DNA from: JBCCXL01 sp039191605
Lineage (GTDB): Bacteria > Acidobacteriota > Thermoanaerobaculia > Multivoradales > JAHZIX01
DNA: 26,337 nt
Reading direction: 5' to 3'
Assembly (NCBI GenBank): GCA_039191605.1
Contig: JBCCXL010000039.1
Span: 1-26,337, forward strand
Shown here: piece by piece, positions 25,486-26,337 of the stretch
Position numbering within the stretch: the stretch's first letter is position 1
How the letters are laid out: the number at the start of each line of letters is the position of its first letter
Made by a program: the position numbers and the translations under genes
The notes under the pieces: model-generated
Told to the model about the DNA's origin: nothing
Databases searched by the model: none
What the model saw: the letters and a program-made list of their open reading frames with translations, nothing else

Positions 25486-26337
25486 TTATTGCGTCGCCGC
25501 ATCGGCGCCCTCGTCCGGGGCTCCCTCCGCCGCCGGCACGGAGGCTTCGGCAGAGCCCTTCTTCTCGCCGGCTGCTGCCTGCTCCCCCTTTTCCTTGCGC
25601 CGACCACCGGCCCGCTGGGCGCTGCGGGCGAAGAAGCCCTGCAGCAGCTCCCGCGCTCTCACCACGTGATCACCGGGCTCGCTGAGGCGCTCGAAGAGAG
25701 TGCGATAGGTGCTCTGGAGCGCCTCCACCTCGCCTTCCCGCAGCAGCCGAGACAACTCGTCCAGGACCCGCTTCTCCTCCGCATTGCGGGCGCTGCGCCG
25801 GCCATCTCGGCCGATCAATACCAGCGCGAAGTACAGCGGGTCGGGGAGGTCCATGGCGGCGCCGGTGAGCAGGTCCGCCGGCAGCTCGCCCCCTTCTCCA
25901 TCCTGGACCTCGTCGGAATCCGCAGCGTCTTCGCTGCTCTCCGCCACGATCTCCGCCTCGGTGATCTCCTGCGGATCGTCGCTCGCGGCGGCCAGGGAGA
26001 GCACCGCCTCGGAAGCTTCCTCTCCGGACTCTTCACCAGCGCCGAAGGGCAGCGCCTTGACCTGCTTCGAGAAGCGGGAGAAGAGGAAGAAGAGCTCCTT
26101 CTCGCTGCCGAAGTTGCCCACCAGGCGGGCCGCCTTGCCAACGTCGAGGCTGGTGGTTTCCTGCAGCACGATATGCGCCTTGGCGGTGTCCTCCAGGTGC
26201 AGGCTCTTGGCCTTGACCTTCCAGGCGGTGAGGTTTCCCTGCACGTAGCAGGTCTCGGCGCAGCGCACGCTCACCGCTTCTACCTCCACCCCCGGGGGGG
26301 TGCGGGTCGAGCCGCCAACGCCGGACCAAGTACGGGA
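25486..26337 (-). CDS. Uncharacterised protein, 5' end outside window; possible beta-helical N-terminal part
   Basis: I cannot name this protein. The frame is open to the window edge, so at least 283 residues are visible and the true start is outside; a GTG at 26289 is not needed. The first 75 visible residues alternate short strands (VEAVSVRCAETCYVQGNLTAW, then KSLHLEDTAKAHIVL and DVGKAARLVGNFG), faintly like bactofilin or other beta-helix rungs. An acidic disordered linker follows (about 105-160, rich in Glu, Asp and Ala). Next come a helical domain with DLPDPLYFALVLIGRDGRRSA and coiled helices LDELSRLLREGEVEALQSTY, then a Lys/Gly/Ala-rich tail. No signal peptide or membrane span is seen in the visible part. 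It is on the same strand as the CBS gene but 190 bases upstream of it. Confidence 0.7.
   Translation of the reverse strand, partial: SRTWSGVGGSTRTPPGVEVEAVSVRCAETCYVQGNLTAWKVKAKSLHLEDTAKAHIVLQETTSLDVGKAARLVGNFGSEKELFFLFSRFSKQVKALPFGAGEESGEEASEAVLSLAAASDDPQEITEAEIVAESSEDAADSDEVQDGEGGELPADLLTGAAMDLPDPLYFALVLIGRDGRRSARNAEEKRVLDELSRLLREGEVEALQSTYRTLFERLSEPGDHVVRARELLQGFFARSAQRAGGRRKEKGEQAAAGEKKGSAEASVPAAEGAPDEGADAATQ

Overview
This is a GC-rich bacterial chromosome segment packed with ordinary single-copy core and near-core genes. There is no phage, transposon, integrase, CRISPR array or rRNA. The gene mix suggests a Gram-negative, didermic bacterium: bactofilin, a PilB-type pilus ATPase, HD-GYP signalling, a lipoprotein glutaminyl cyclase, MscS, an OPT transporter, and a rib cluster fused to ftsY. 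An Acidobacteriota member of the Thermoanaerobaculia kind would fit, but that placement is inference from gene content and style, not from a marker-gene comparison.

Layout, left to right. (1) 1-1369: a bactofilin running off the left edge (minus), a complete tRNA-Gly(CCC) with its own promoter (minus), and a small plus-strand gene that appears to be transcribed leaderless. (2) 1370-1820: non-coding, ending in a very strong hairpin. (3) 1821-6027 (minus): OPT oligopeptide transporter, then a lipoprotein glutaminyl-peptide cyclotransferase, then a GYF plus AIM24 protein. (4) 6200-8056 (plus): a large MscS channel, convergent with (5) a threonine aldolase at 8151-9212. (6) 9409-13271 (minus): a tightly overlapping cluster ftsY-ribD-ribE-unknown. 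(7) 13580-15993 (minus): a Roadblock/LC7 protein and a membrane HD-GYP phosphodiesterase. (8) 16256-19939 (minus): gamma-carbonic anhydrase, aspS, aroB. (9) 20119-23297 (plus): family 2 glycosyltransferase, hotdog thioesterase, pilB. (10) 23324-25295 (minus): a CBS-pair protein followed by an ArsB/NhaD-type transporter. (11) 25486-26337 (minus): a gene of unknown function whose 5' end lies outside the window.

Functional picture. ribD and ribE cover the deamination/reduction steps and the last step of riboflavin synthesis, but ribA/ribB/ribH and an FMN riboswitch are not here. aspS and aroB are translationally coupled. The OPT/glutaminyl cyclase pair suggests peptide handling at the envelope. 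The HD-GYP, Roadblock and PilB proteins are the kind of parts found in surface-motility and c-di-GMP circuits, but they are not one operon here.

I did not find a convincing new multi-gene system. The best leads are the uncharacterised 382-residue protein translationally coupled to riboflavin synthase, the orphan antitoxin-like gene with a leaderless promoter, and the right-edge protein of unknown function.
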